Part shown: piece by piece, positions 42,924 to 51,178 of the stretch
How the letters are laid out: each line of letters starts with the position of its first letter
How positions within the stretch are numbered: the first letter of the stretch is position 1
NCBI RefSeq assembly: GCF_027213965.1
Contig: NZ_JAPWGX010000008.1
Coordinates: 1 to 64,000 of the forward strand
Direction: 5' to 3'
Length of the DNA stretch: 64,000 bases
Source: Maritalea porphyrae
GTDB taxonomy: Bacteria; Pseudomonadota; Alphaproteobacteria; Rhizobiales; Devosiaceae
Made by a program: the position numbers and the translations under genes
The notes under the pieces: generated by a model
What the model saw: the letters and a program-made list of their open reading frames with translations, nothing else
Databases searched by the model: none
What the model was told of the DNA's origin: nothing

Positions 42924-43891
42924 TCGACAGGATTCCAGCAACGAAAGCTATGCGTTTGATTGATCAACTCAGGCATACTCGACAGGCAAATCTCAGTTGC
43001 CACTGCGCACCGAGGATGAAAAGCACACCCTTTTGGCCGCGCCCCTGGTGGCGGTACCGTACCCGGTATTGCTGGCAATTCCGTGCCCGGTTGATTTGAG
43101 GCTGGAATCGTTTTCAACAACGCTTCTGTGTAACGATGCTTTGGCTTGCTAAAAAGCTCATCGGCCAAGGCTTCCTCAACCACTCTGCCGCCATACATCA
43201 CAGCGACACGCGCGCAATATTGCGACACAACCCCCAAATCATGGGTAATTAGCAAAACAGCCATGCCGGTTTCTTGCCGCAAATCATCCAAGAGTTCCAA
43301 AATTTGCGCCTGCACGGTCACATCCAATGCGGTTGTTGGTTCATCAGCAATCAACAACTCAGGATCACAAGCCAGCGCAATTGCAATCATTGCTCTTTGT
43401 CGCTGCCCACCAGACATTTCATGCGGATATTTCTGCACAGCTTGTTCGGGGGCAGGGATACCCACCCTTGAAAGCAATTCAATTGCCCGTTTATTTGCTG
43501 CTGTTTTATCCGATTGACGGTGCAATAAGACCACTTCTGCAATTTGGTCCCCAACGGTAAACACCGGGTTGAGCGACGTCATTGGTTCTTGAAAGATCAT
43601 GGCAATACGATTGCCACGCAATTGCTCAAGCTCTCTTTCCGATTTCGCCAAAACATCTTCGCCGTCAAAAAAGACATGACCTTTTCGAATGCGCATTGGT
43701 GGCTCATCCAAAAGCCGGGCAATCGCCAATGCGGTCACAGATTTACCGCAGCCAGACTCGCCCACCAAGCCCAGCATTTCGCCAGGCTTTACAGATAATG
43801 AGAGCCCTTCAATAACGGGACGAGAACCAACATCAATCCATAGATCTTGAATAGAAAGCAGCGATGCTGGTGCCAATCTCATCTCCCTCAT
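42920..43891 (-). CDS. Dpp/Opp-type ABC transporter ATPase (DppD-like)
   Basis: 323 aa. Walker A GESGCGKSV near residues 41-49, IFQEPMTSLNP Q-loop, signature MSGGQRQRAMIAIAL and Walker B LIADEPTTALDVT. C-terminal CAFHPRCAVATEIC cysteine cluster. It is first in the minus-strand half of the importer locus; its genes for binding protein and permeases are on the plus strand from 44134, with a shared divergent space of 242 bp. Another ATG lies 3 codons downstream with its own GAGGGAG site. Confidence 0.92.
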   Translation of the reverse strand: MREMRLAPASLLSIQDLWIDVGSRPVIEGLSLSVKPGEMLGLVGESGCGKSVTALAIARLLDEPPMRIRKGHVFFDGEDVLAKSERELEQLRGNRIAMIFQEPMTSLNPVFTVGDQIAEVVLLHRQSDKTAANKRAIELLSRVGIPAPEQAVQKYPHEMSGGQRQRAMIAIALACDPELLIADEPTTALDVTVQAQILELLDDLRQETGMAVLLITHDLGVVSQYCARVAVMYGGRVVEEALADELFSKPKHRYTEALLKTIPASNQPGTELPAIPGTVPPPGARPKGCAFHPRCAVATEICLSSMPELINQTHSFRCWNPVE

Positions 43892-44133
43892 TTCCCCCGC
43901 ATTAGCGACTAAATAGGCATCAACCTGCGGGAAAAAGCAGCCAACGCTCAGGCTATATTGGCCTGAAGCGCAGCCCTCTTGTCAAGACAAAGATAATACC
44001 ATAACGTCCATATTGTCCAGAGTGGTCTTAGATTGGACCTACATTTCGAGGGTACGCTCAACCAATTGCGCCAACTTGGACGTCTCGGACTAAATCGGTG
44101 AAATGCACCTTATGCAAAACCACAGGAGACTTC

Positions 44134-45633
44134 ATGTTAGTCAAAAAAATTGGACTTGCGCTTACAACTACGACCTTTCTGGTCACAAGTGCCGCAGCTG
44201 CAACCCTCAACGTTGCAATTGATTCCTCACCCGCCGGGCTGGACCCGCACCTCATCACAGCCTTCAACTCTGTAGTTATTGTTCAAGGCAATGTATATGA
44301 AGGTCTTACAGACATTGATGCAGGTTTGAACGTTGTGCCAGACCTCGCCGCGTCCTGGGATATTTCAGCAGACAATCTAAGCTATACATTCAAACTGCAA
44401 TCCGGTGTGACCTTCCATGATGGTTCCACCATGGACGCAGAAGACGTTGCGGCCTCGATCCGACGCGTACAAGCAGAAAAAACGGCCTCACCAATGGCCG
44501 CAAGTGTTATGCCGATCACAAATATTGAAATTATCGATCCGCTGACTATCAAGCTATCTCTAGACGAACCGTTCGCGCCCATTCTTTCTTCTCTCGCAAC
44601 CATTGCAATCGTTCCAGCTGAACTAGAAGCCGATATCGAAGCACTTCAACAAAAACCTGTTGGCACTGGCCCCTTCAAATTCGTTGAATGGTTGCCGAAC
44701 AACTACATCGCATTAGAAAAGTTTGAAGGATATCGCGAAGCCGGACTTCCCATGCTTGATGGTGTTAAGTTCAACTTTGTGCCCGAGGCCTCAACCCGGC
44801 AGGTTGGTCTAACAAGTGGCGATTATGGCATTCTTCCGGGAATCGATCCTGCAACAGCCTTACAGTTGCAAGCACAACCTGGTGTCAAATTGCACGACAC
44901 CCTCAACGTCTCCTACACGTTGTTGGGTATGAATGTGACCCGTGGCCCACTTGGTGACGCTAAAGTGCGCGAAGCGGTCAACATGTTGTTAAACCGCGAT
45001 GAAATCATCGCGGGCGCATTGTTTGGTGCAGGTGTGCCGGGTGGTCCATTGTCTCCTGCATTGTCCGCATGGGCATTGGATACAAGTGAATTTGCTTGCT
45101 ACACAACAAATGTTGACGGTGCAAAGGCCCTACTCGCAGAAGCTGGTATTGAAACACCAATCAAACTGTCCATTCTCGTGTTGCCTCGTCAGGATGCACG
45201 TGACATTTCCCAGGTGATCCAACAACAGTTGGCCGCTGGCGGCATCGAAGTTGACCTTGTGAACAAAGAAATTGGTGAATTTGTTCAAGACTGGCGCAAC
45301 TCAAATTTTGATATGTTTGTTTCAGCAAATGGTGGCAACCCAGACCCAGATCAGTATTTCTACCGTACGTTCCGTTCTGGTGGCCCAACTAACGTCTACA
45401 AATATGCAAATGCAGAAATTGACACATTGCTAGATACAGGCCGTACAGAAACGGATCAAGCAAAACGCAAGCAAGCATATGATGCGGCACAACGCACATT
45501 GGCTTGTCAGGGACCAATTGCTCACCTTGCATATGGCAATCTGTTCACCGCAACAAACGCCAAGGTTAAAGGGTTCGAAATTTACCCAACTGGCCGTTTG
45601 ACCAGCTTGGTGAATGTCAGTTTGGACGAATAG
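44134..45633 (+). CDS. peptide ABC transporter substrate-binding protein (family 5)
   Basis: 499 aa, periplasmic. The ATG at 44134 follows AGGAGA and opens a Sec signal (LVKKIGLALTTTTFLVTSAAAA). The mature protein shows the SBP_bac_5 pattern: IDSSPAGLDPHLITAFNSV near the start, YEGLTDIDAG, and KPVGTGPFKFVEW near 195. Family members bind di- and oligopeptides, nickel, or muropeptides. With anmK and a serine hydrolase in the divergent operon, anhydro-muropeptides are the best guess for ligand. The divergent space 43892-44133 holds a possible GGTC...GACC inverted repeat near 44024-44039. Confidence 0.9.
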   Translation: MLVKKIGLALTTTTFLVTSAAAATLNVAIDSSPAGLDPHLITAFNSVVIVQGNVYEGLTDIDAGLNVVPDLAASWDISADNLSYTFKLQSGVTFHDGSTMDAEDVAASIRRVQAEKTASPMAASVMPITNIEIIDPLTIKLSLDEPFAPILSSLATIAIVPAELEADIEALQQKPVGTGPFKFVEWLPNNYIALEKFEGYREAGLPMLDGVKFNFVPEASTRQVGLTSGDYGILPGIDPATALQLQAQPGVKLHDTLNVSYTLLGMNVTRGPLGDAKVREAVNMLLNRDEIIAGALFGAGVPGGPLSPALSAWALDTSEFACYTTNVDGAKALLAEAGIETPIKLSILVLPRQDARDISQVIQQQLAAGGIEVDLVNKEIGEFVQDWRNSNFDMFVSANGGNPDPDQYFYRTFRSGGPTNVYKYANAEIDTLLDTGRTETDQAKRKQAYDAAQRTLACQGPIAHLAYGNLFTATNAKVKGFEIYPTGRLTSLVNVSLDE

Positions 45634-45645
45634 TTAAGCATCTAT

Positions 45646-45669
45646 GGTGCCCATTTATGAATGGGCACC
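45646..45669 (+). other. intercistronic hairpin after the peptide-binding-protein gene
   Basis: Perfect 10-bp stem GGTGCCCATT/AATGGGCACC with a 4-nt loop and no T-run, between the binding-protein and permease genes. It matches the placement of the hairpin at 34062-34097 and probably stabilises the upstream message. Confidence 0.75.
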
Positions 45670-45701
45670 GTTACCACCATTTAAACTGAACGGTTTTCAC
45701 A

Positions 45702-46658
45702 ATGCGTGCTTCCCTTGGCCCAATCACAAATAGGCTGCTCGATCTTGCTGTCGTTCTGCTTGGCGTTTCGATTTTGGTCTTTTTGATGATCCGCCTTATC
45801 CCCGGCGATGCAATCGCGATCATGCTTGGCGCCAATACTGAAATTACGCCTGAACGCATTGCCGAACTTGAAGCGCGGCTAGGGCTAGATAAGCCCATGT
45901 ATATTCAGTATTTTGATTGGGTCACCGGCGCGTTAGTTGGCGACTTTGGCACTTCAATTTGGACGGGTCGTTCCGTCATGTCAGAAATTAGTGCAAACAT
46001 TTGGCCCACACTAGAGCTCACCTTCCTATCTATTTTGGTTGGTGCGGGACTTTCTATACCCATTGGCTGTTTTATGGCATCAGCACGGGGCAAAAACTCA
46101 GAAGTTGCTGTCCGGGTTGTGGCGATTGCGGGGCTAACAATTCCTTCTTTTTGGCTTGGAATCGTTTCAATTTTCATCGTTTCAAAGTTATTGCCCAGCG
46201 TTTCAACACTGGGCTATGTCCCTTTTAGTCAAGATCCTTTGGGCAATCTGCAACGCATGTGTTTGCCGGTGCTGGCGCTCAGTTTACCCATGCTTGCAAA
46301 CTTGTCTCGTCTTGTACGCTCCGCCATGCTCGACGCCTTGGGCCAAGACTATATTCGCACAGCAAAGGCTAAAGGCGTGCCACGCAGAAGCTTAATTTAT
46401 AAACACGCCCTGCGAAATGCTTTGATACCCTTCATCACAAGCGTTGGCGTTGCCACAGGCTATCTTTTGGGCGGCGCTATCGTTGTGGAACAAGTGTTTG
46501 CCATTCCGGGATTGGGGCGCTTGGTTCTCGGGGCCATCGCCGAACGCAATTATCCGTTAGTTCAAGCAGCCATATTGGTCATGACCACCTCTTTCGTGCT
46601 GGTCAACTTTCTAGTCGACACTCTTTATGCCTATATCGATCCGAGGGTCGCGAAATGA
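45702..46658 (+). CDS. peptide ABC transporter permease (DppB-like)
   Basis: 318 aa, six membrane segments. N-terminal ILVFLMIRLIPGDAIAIMLG is the DppB/OppB opening, followed by EARLGLDKPMYIQYFDWV. The EAA loop DYIRTAKAKGVPRRSLIYKHALRNAL is near residues 210-235. Its stop overlaps the next gene's ATG (ATGA). Forms the pore with the DppC-like subunit. Confidence 0.93.
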   Translation: MRASLGPITNRLLDLAVVLLGVSILVFLMIRLIPGDAIAIMLGANTEITPERIAELEARLGLDKPMYIQYFDWVTGALVGDFGTSIWTGRSVMSEISANIWPTLELTFLSILVGAGLSIPIGCFMASARGKNSEVAVRVVAIAGLTIPSFWLGIVSIFIVSKLLPSVSTLGYVPFSQDPLGNLQRMCLPVLALSLPMLANLSRLVRSAMLDALGQDYIRTAKAKGVPRRSLIYKHALRNALIPFITSVGVATGYLLGGAIVVEQVFAIPGLGRLVLGAIAERNYPLVQAAILVMTTSFVLVNFLVDTLYAYIDPRVAK

Positions 46659-47482
46659 AAACCTTCCTTTTTCGAAACAAGCTGCTCACCTTTGCTTTGA
46701 TCTTTGTCGCCTTTCAAGTTCTATTGGCTGTCTTGGCCCCAACTTTGGGATTTCAAGATCCTTACAATCAGGTCATGATCCAGCGGATGAAACCACCCAG
46801 TGCAATAAATTTCTTGGGCACCGATCAATTGGGGCGCGATGTTTTGGCGCGCATAATTTATGGCTATCGTACATCTCTTGTCACATGCCTTACCGCTGTC
46901 GGTATAGCTTTGGTCATCGGCGGCATGCTTGGTATGCTGTCCGCGTTTTATCGAGGTTGGATTGACCGAATTGTCATGCGCTTTATGGACATCCTGTTCG
47001 CTTTCCCAATTCTGCTGTTGGCAATTGGGGTTATTGCGGTTATTGGACCAAGCACCTGGGGCGCGGCTATCGCCATTGCAATTGTTTACACGCCAATATT
47101 TGCGCGGTTATTGCGCGGACCTTCGCTTGTGATTGTTGAAAGTGAATATGTTATGGGCGCACGCGCCATTGGTGCAAGTGATGCACGCATCATATTTTCG
47201 CATCTACTTCCCAATCTCGCCTCAGTCATTTTGGTTCAAGTAAGTCTGCTACTTTCTGCTGCCATTCTGGTTGAAGCATCTCTTTCCTTTTTGGGACTGG
47301 GCGCTCAACCGCCAACCCCCTCGCTTGGACTAATGTTATCAGAAGGGCGAAATTTCTTGTTACTCTCGCCGTGGCCTGCCACGTTTTCGGGGTTTGCTAT
47401 TCTCTTCTTGTCTTTTGGTTTCAACCTGCTAGGCGATGCATTGCGTGACACGCTAGACCCTCGTCTGCGCACCCAAGACTAA
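46655..47482 (+). CDS. peptide ABC transporter permease (DppC-like)
   Basis: 275 aa. The DppC signature FLGTDQLGRDVLARIIYGYR lies near residues 51-70, and the EAA loop EYVMGARAIGASDARIIFSHLLPN near 165-190. The C-terminus ends LGDALRDTLDPRLR, the usual tail. It completes the importer. The gap to the GntR gene is 85 bp without a clear terminator, so the regulator may be co-transcribed. Confidence 0.93.
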   Translation: MKTFLFRNKLLTFALIFVAFQVLLAVLAPTLGFQDPYNQVMIQRMKPPSAINFLGTDQLGRDVLARIIYGYRTSLVTCLTAVGIALVIGGMLGMLSAFYRGWIDRIVMRFMDILFAFPILLLAIGVIAVIGPSTWGAAIAIAIVYTPIFARLLRGPSLVIVESEYVMGARAIGASDARIIFSHLLPNLASVILVQVSLLLSAAILVEASLSFLGLGAQPPTPSLGLMLSEGRNFLLLSPWPATFSGFAILFLSFGFNLLGDALRDTLDPRLRTQD

Positions 47483-47567
47483 GGACCGAATATATGGCAC
47501 GCAAAGCGCAAACCGATGTGGCAAATAACAGCAAACGATCAAAACCCCAAAAACTGAGCAGGACGGT

Positions 47568-48317
47568 ATGAAGTTGATCGATGAAATTTTGCAGCGCCTA
47601 CGCCGGACAAGCCGTACAGCGGACCCCTTATATAAACAGCTTGCTTTTACCATCAGAGAACTCATCGAATCCGGCACATTGCGTGGCGGCGAGGCCCTAC
47701 CCGCAGAACGCGATCTTGTCACAGCCACAGGCTTGTCACGCATCACAGTTCGCAAAGCCATTGAAGAACTTTTAAATGACGGTTTATTGTCAAAACGTCA
47801 CGGGGTAGGCACATTTGTTTCAACGCAGATAGATCAACCCCTCTCAATTTTGCTTGGCTTTACCGCAGATATGCAGCGTCGCGGCGCGCAATCCAGCTCA
47901 ATCCTCCTAAACAAATCCGTTGGCCTGCCAAATTCATCCGAAGTCTTAAAACTGGGCATATCGCCCAATGAAAAAGTGTTGCGTCTTTCCCGTGTGCGTC
48001 TTTCCGAAGGTGAACCGCTTGCTGTCGAAAACGCCACAGTGCCGCTTTATGCAGTCGGCCAAGTAGATGAAATGGGCGAGTCATTGTACGATGCGCTAGA
48101 GAAAACCAGCAGCAAGCCCATTCGCGCGCTTCAACGGCTCCACGCCGCAATTGCCAACCAAGAAGAGGCACGTCTACTCAAGATTTCCGTTGGCGATCCA
48201 ATTCTGCATATTGAGCGTCGATCCTTTTTAGAAAACGGACGCCCGATCGAAGTGACCATTTCTGCATATCGTGGCGACCGCTATGATTTCATAGCCGAGC
48301 TTTCAATAGAACGATAA
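47568..48317 (+). CDS. GntR/HutC-family regulator (UTRA domain)
   Basis: 249 aa. Winged HTH at residues about 15-85 (RELIESGTLRGGEALPAERD, then LSRITVRKAIEELL) and a C-terminal UTRA ligand domain (ENATVPL, LHAAIANQEEARLL). This group includes NagR/DasR, which sense GlcNAc phosphates. It lies after the peptide importer, which it probably regulates. GAGCAGGACGG precedes the ATG weakly. Ligand inferred only from context. Confidence 0.9.
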   Translation: MKLIDEILQRLRRTSRTADPLYKQLAFTIRELIESGTLRGGEALPAERDLVTATGLSRITVRKAIEELLNDGLLSKRHGVGTFVSTQIDQPLSILLGFTADMQRRGAQSSSILLNKSVGLPNSSEVLKLGISPNEKVLRLSRVRLSEGEPLAVENATVPLYAVGQVDEMGESLYDALEKTSSKPIRALQRLHAAIANQEEARLLKISVGDPILHIERRSFLENGRPIEVTISAYRGDRYDFIAELSIER

Positions 48318-48364
48318 TTTTGATTACCGCGCCAAAACACTGTGGCACACAGACTACGATCATG

Positions 48365-48440
48365 AGTTCCAGGCCCCTGTGATGCTAACAAGACATTCAT
48401 TGACCGTACCGCTAAGGTCTGGGGCGGGTTTCCAAAAGGG
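48365..48440 (+). pseudogene. remnant of a lysozyme-like gene
   Basis: DNA here aligns with 27813-27887 of the lysozyme-like gene at roughly three positions in four, but with one base missing. Downstream of the shift it reads TFIDRTAKVWGGFP against AFMDRIAKVWAGFP. It is a short frameshifted fragment of a second copy. Confidence 0.65.
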
Positions 48441-48456
48441 CACTGCGCGTACGCCC

Positions 48457-49167
48457 TCACCCCACAATGCGCTCAATTTCTGGCACCGGATTGCCGTTCC
48501 ATTGAAAAAGCCATGTATCACCCTGCCGGATGTTTTGAATGAGGTGTGGACGAAACGCCGCCAAACAATGACCGCCTTGGTTTCTCACCGATGGATAAAG
48601 CACTCCGTTGGAATCGTTGGCAAAGAGCTGCGCGGCAAGGGCTTGTCCAGCTTTGTGACCAACTGTTGGATCACTCTCGCCAATATCCACTAAGTCGGCT
48701 TGCTCAAGATCATGAAACTGCGTTGCAAAGGAAGCGTTCAATTCTCGATAGGATGTGATGTTCTGATATATACCTGTCGCATGCAATTCTTGGGTTAAGT
48801 GCCATGAGACCTCGCGCTTTGCTGTTTCTACACGCGTTTCACCCCAAGCCGCGTACCACGCGCCTCGATCGGGCCCGTTGAAACGATTTCCGGTGCTTCT
48901 TGTGTAACAAAACGCTGCATTTACATAGGTCCAGCCGTAGCCGTGACGTTGGCTCAACAGTTCATCGGCCTGAACGTTTGATGGAATAAACTCTGGCTTG
49001 CCAACCCGTGAGGAAGACAGTCCTTCTAATTCTTCCAAAAAGGTCAGCTCATTAAGATCGTCAACCAACGGTGAGAGTGCAGGTTCGTTTATATAGGCTG
49101 TCGAAATTAATCTTGTTGAATTTACCTCAACGAACTGAACGATCGGAATTTTAGAGATATCGATCAC
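48457..49167 (-). CDS. RES-domain toxin
   Basis: 236 aa. The RES fold shows its named residues in order: the arginine in GNRFNGPDRGAWY, the glutamate in ETAKREV and the serine in LYPSVR. RES toxins degrade NAD and halt growth. The start overlaps the antitoxin stop (ATGA). Slightly longer than the usual 150-200 aa because of an N-terminal extension (residues 1-55). Typical plasmid-maintenance partner. Confidence 0.88.
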   Translation of the reverse strand: MIDISKIPIVQFVEVNSTRLISTAYINEPALSPLVDDLNELTFLEELEGLSSSRVGKPEFIPSNVQADELLSQRHGYGWTYVNAAFCYTRSTGNRFNGPDRGAWYAAWGETRVETAKREVSWHLTQELHATGIYQNITSYRELNASFATQFHDLEQADLVDIGESDPTVGHKAGQALAAQLFANDSNGVLYPSVRNQGGHCLAAFRPHLIQNIRQGDTWLFQWNGNPVPEIERIVG

Positions 49168-49577
49168 ATGCCGCCCCTTAATGCATCGATGTGGCGTCTT
49201 GTGGCTATCATTGCAGGGATGCCACCAGCGATCATTTTGTTAACAGGCGACATTCCGCCAAAGAGCGGGCCGGTATTTGATTGCTTTGGCCATTGTGTTT
49301 CCAGCGGCCCATTGAATAAGAGGCGCAATCCCTTGAAAAGTCCGATCACAAGACTTGCTCTCATCATTTTGTCTTGATCAAGGGTGCCCTTAAACGAACC
49401 CGCCTTCATGCGACCCCAAGTCGCCACTGGAATATCGAATAGGGAGGCCGCTTCTGCATTTGTGAGTTTCCATGCCTGTGCAACCCGCACTAGAGCTTTG
49501 ACAACAGTTCGAATTCGTTGTGGATCAGCAAGTGGGGCTATATCTTTAGGTTGTTCGACTTGTTGATGTGCTAACAT
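49164..49577 (-). CDS. Xre/MbcA/ParS-type antitoxin
   Basis: 137 aa. N-terminal Xre-like HTH (residues about 30-80, WKLTNAEAASLFDIPVATWGRMKAG) and the C-terminal DUF2384 toxin-binding part (SLVIGLFKGLRLLFNGPL, then MIAGGIPAMIATRRHIDALRGG). It neutralises the RES toxin encoded next and represses the pair through the palindrome at 49602-49631. Gene order antitoxin-toxin is standard. Confidence 0.9.
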   Translation of the reverse strand: MLAHQQVEQPKDIAPLADPQRIRTVVKALVRVAQAWKLTNAEAASLFDIPVATWGRMKAGSFKGTLDQDKMMRASLVIGLFKGLRLLFNGPLETQWPKQSNTGPLFGGMSPVNKMIAGGIPAMIATRRHIDALRGGM

Positions 49578-49601
49578 GGATCAATCCTAATCTTATGCAA
49601 T

Positions 49602-49631
49602 AACAAACCATATCATATGATACGGTTCGTT
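49602..49631. promoter_or_regulatory. 30-bp inverted-repeat operator of the toxin-antitoxin pair
   Basis: Centred on the perfect palindrome TATCATATGATA (49611-49622) and extended by AACAAACC on one side and GGTTCGTT on the other, 13 of 15 base pairs match. It is 25 bp upstream of the antitoxin start, where an autorepressor should bind. Confidence 0.8.
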
Positions 49632-49747
49632 ACAATCCCATCACTCAAATTCTTTTTCTTTCTTCAAATTATTTCTCTGGAAGACAAAGGGACTGACATT
49701 TCTCCGGAGCCGACATGTTCAGAATATCGTCACGCGCAGCGGAAGTC

Positions 49748-49790
49748 ATCCCGTAGGGATCGAAGCGGAGCGGAGAAGGGCGTAGCCCTT
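49748..49790. repeat. two small GTA-loop hairpins
   Basis: ATCCC-gta-GGGAT (49748-49760) and AAGGGC-gta-GCCCTT (49776-49790) lie in tandem in the stretch 49632-49950, which otherwise has no gene. They could be repeated extragenic palindromes or the end of the rep transcript. Confidence 0.5.
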
Positions 49791-49950
49791 GATGGAGCGA
49801 GCATGTCGATATGGTTGTGTGTATAGGCACGGAAGAAGCGAAACGCTCAATTTATGGAGCGAGTTCGCTGTTCACTTGCAATGAAGAAGTGATGTTTTTG
49901 ATGCTTTGGCTTTGCAGTAGGGAAATTTTCAGCTGTTTAAGCTGGAAATT

Positions 49951-50829
49951 CTAATCAAATGGGTCAGCCATTAGGCTGTCGCTATTATATCTATGTGAGA
50001 TTTGCTTTTTAGAGGACACTTGTGTCTTATCTGAATAATCAGCACGAAGGTCTGTTTCAGAAGCCCCTAAGCTAAAGAACTGTCGAACAAGATCGCTGGT
50101 GCGCTTTAAATCCTCATAGAAGGGCTTCGTGATTTCTCCAACCCGCATCACCAGCCCCACATACAAACCACGCGCATTGCGCTTTGTGTGGGCAAACAAA
50201 TAGCCAAACTGCACCAGATCGGCGATATAGCGTTGAATGGTGCGGGTTGAGCGGTTCATGATGTTGGCCAAGGTGCCTTTGGTGGTCTCTGTGATCCCCT
50301 CTTTGCCACAGCGCGCATGAATGATCTGCAACAGGGCTTTTGCGTTTGGGGTCAAACGTTCGTCTCTGGCCGCCGTTGTGGCCATATTGGGCGCATATTG
50401 GTCTGAAGGGATCGGCGACTGTCGGCCCCACCGCACAGGCACGCGCTTTGACATCTCAAATCTCTTGGGAGTAGCCACAGAGCTTAAAAGTTCCCTGCCC
50501 GCACCCTGGGCCATATTTTTGGCGCCACGCCCGGCCCTCTCAGCTCTAATCTCACGCATGATGGCGTCAGCTTCGGCTTCTTCAGGGGTGATATAGCCCT
50601 TGCGCACATATTCACGATAGGCATTGCTGCCAAATCGTGGCTTGTTAAACCCCTGCTTGGCCAAAATGGACTGGTTAAACCGCGCCTTTATGCGGCGTTG
50701 TGCCTGCTCATGGTCTGTTTCGAGCGATCGCAACATATCGTCGCCGATCATCCCCATGTCCCAGACCTTAACATCGATCCCCTTATAATTGGGTGCTAAC
50801 GTACTACGGTGTTGGTTAGACGAAGCCAT
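49951..50829 (-). CDS. plasmid replication initiator
   Basis: 292 aa. The middle to C-terminal part has a winged-helix pattern (LTPNAKALLQIIHARCGKEG, then TKGTLANIMNRSTRTIQRYIADLVQFGY), fitting an origin-binding replicase; the N-terminal 130 residues are basic and helical. It follows parA and parB in the same direction, the order found in alphaproteobacterial low-copy plasmids. It does not look like RepC of repABC replicons. GGAGAGGGG precedes the ATG. The incompatibility group cannot be assigned here; a DnaA-like or RepB-like roseobacter type is possible. Confidence 0.75.
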   Translation of the reverse strand: MASSNQHRSTLAPNYKGIDVKVWDMGMIGDDMLRSLETDHEQAQRRIKARFNQSILAKQGFNKPRFGSNAYREYVRKGYITPEEAEADAIMREIRAERAGRGAKNMAQGAGRELLSSVATPKRFEMSKRVPVRWGRQSPIPSDQYAPNMATTAARDERLTPNAKALLQIIHARCGKEGITETTKGTLANIMNRSTRTIQRYIADLVQFGYLFAHTKRNARGLYVGLVMRVGEITKPFYEDLKRTSDLVRQFFSLGASETDLRADYSDKTQVSSKKQISHRYNSDSLMADPFD

Positions 50830-50999
50830 TGGCCCCTCTCCTCTTTAAATAAGAGGCGGCTCAGCAAAATCTTGGCAAAGAAATATCACTGCATGAAATT
50901 GGGTGATCTACTTATTGTCCAAAAATTGGATGCAACAAAGCACACGCAAAAATCACGTTTTCTCTTGCCAATAATGTTGGGGAACTGATAAGACTAAAC

Positions 51000-51082
51000 C
51001 TAGTTCAAAAGGGTATTAGGAATTGCCGTTCCTATTGTCTAATTCAATCCCCTCCGCTGGTCACCACCTCGGGGGGTTTTGT
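51000..51082 (+). ncRNA. candidate counter-transcribed RNA
   Basis: On the strand opposite to par-rep, the hairpin TAGGAA-N6-TTCCTA is followed 15 bp later by a GC-rich terminator. Together they could form a short antisense RNA to the rep leader, as in repABC plasmids. TTGCCA at 50965-50970 could be a -35; the -10 is poor. The 5' end is not determined. Confidence 0.4.
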
Positions 51083-51083
51083 T
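51049..51083 (+). terminator. intrinsic terminator, plus strand
   Basis: CCCC-t-CCG (51049-51056) pairs with CGGGGGG (51070-51076), followed by TTTTGTTT. No plus-strand gene lies upstream, so an RNA gene is implied. Confidence 0.6.
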
Positions 51084-51161
51084 TATCTTAGATGTGATCT
51101 CCTCAAGACATCAAAACCATTTCAATAAATCACGCCGCTTAGAGCATGATGCTAAAAAAAC

Positions 51162-51177
51162 CTTGTCAGCTGACAAG
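51162..51177. promoter_or_regulatory. parS-like palindrome 1
   Basis: CTTGTCAGCTGACAAG is a perfect 16-bp palindrome ending 2 bp from the parB stop. The same core recurs at 51436-51453. Confidence 0.7.
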
Positions 51178-51178
51178 C

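Larger units (their letters stand above)
50830..51178. other. candidate origin and control region between parB and rep
   Basis: 349 bp without a gene. It holds the palindromes TCCAAaaaTTGGA (50918-50930) and TAGGAAttgccgTTCCTA (51017-51034), AT-rich stretches, an intrinsic terminator on the plus strand and a parS-like site at its edge. The position between parB and rep fits an incompatibility or origin region. Confidence 0.5.

Noticed and set aside
51041-51066. tRNA 3'-end-like sequence (TTCAATC then ACCA) as an attachment site
   Set aside because: The bases before the loop do not pair with those after it and no acceptor stem can be formed; the stretch is better explained as part of a terminator.
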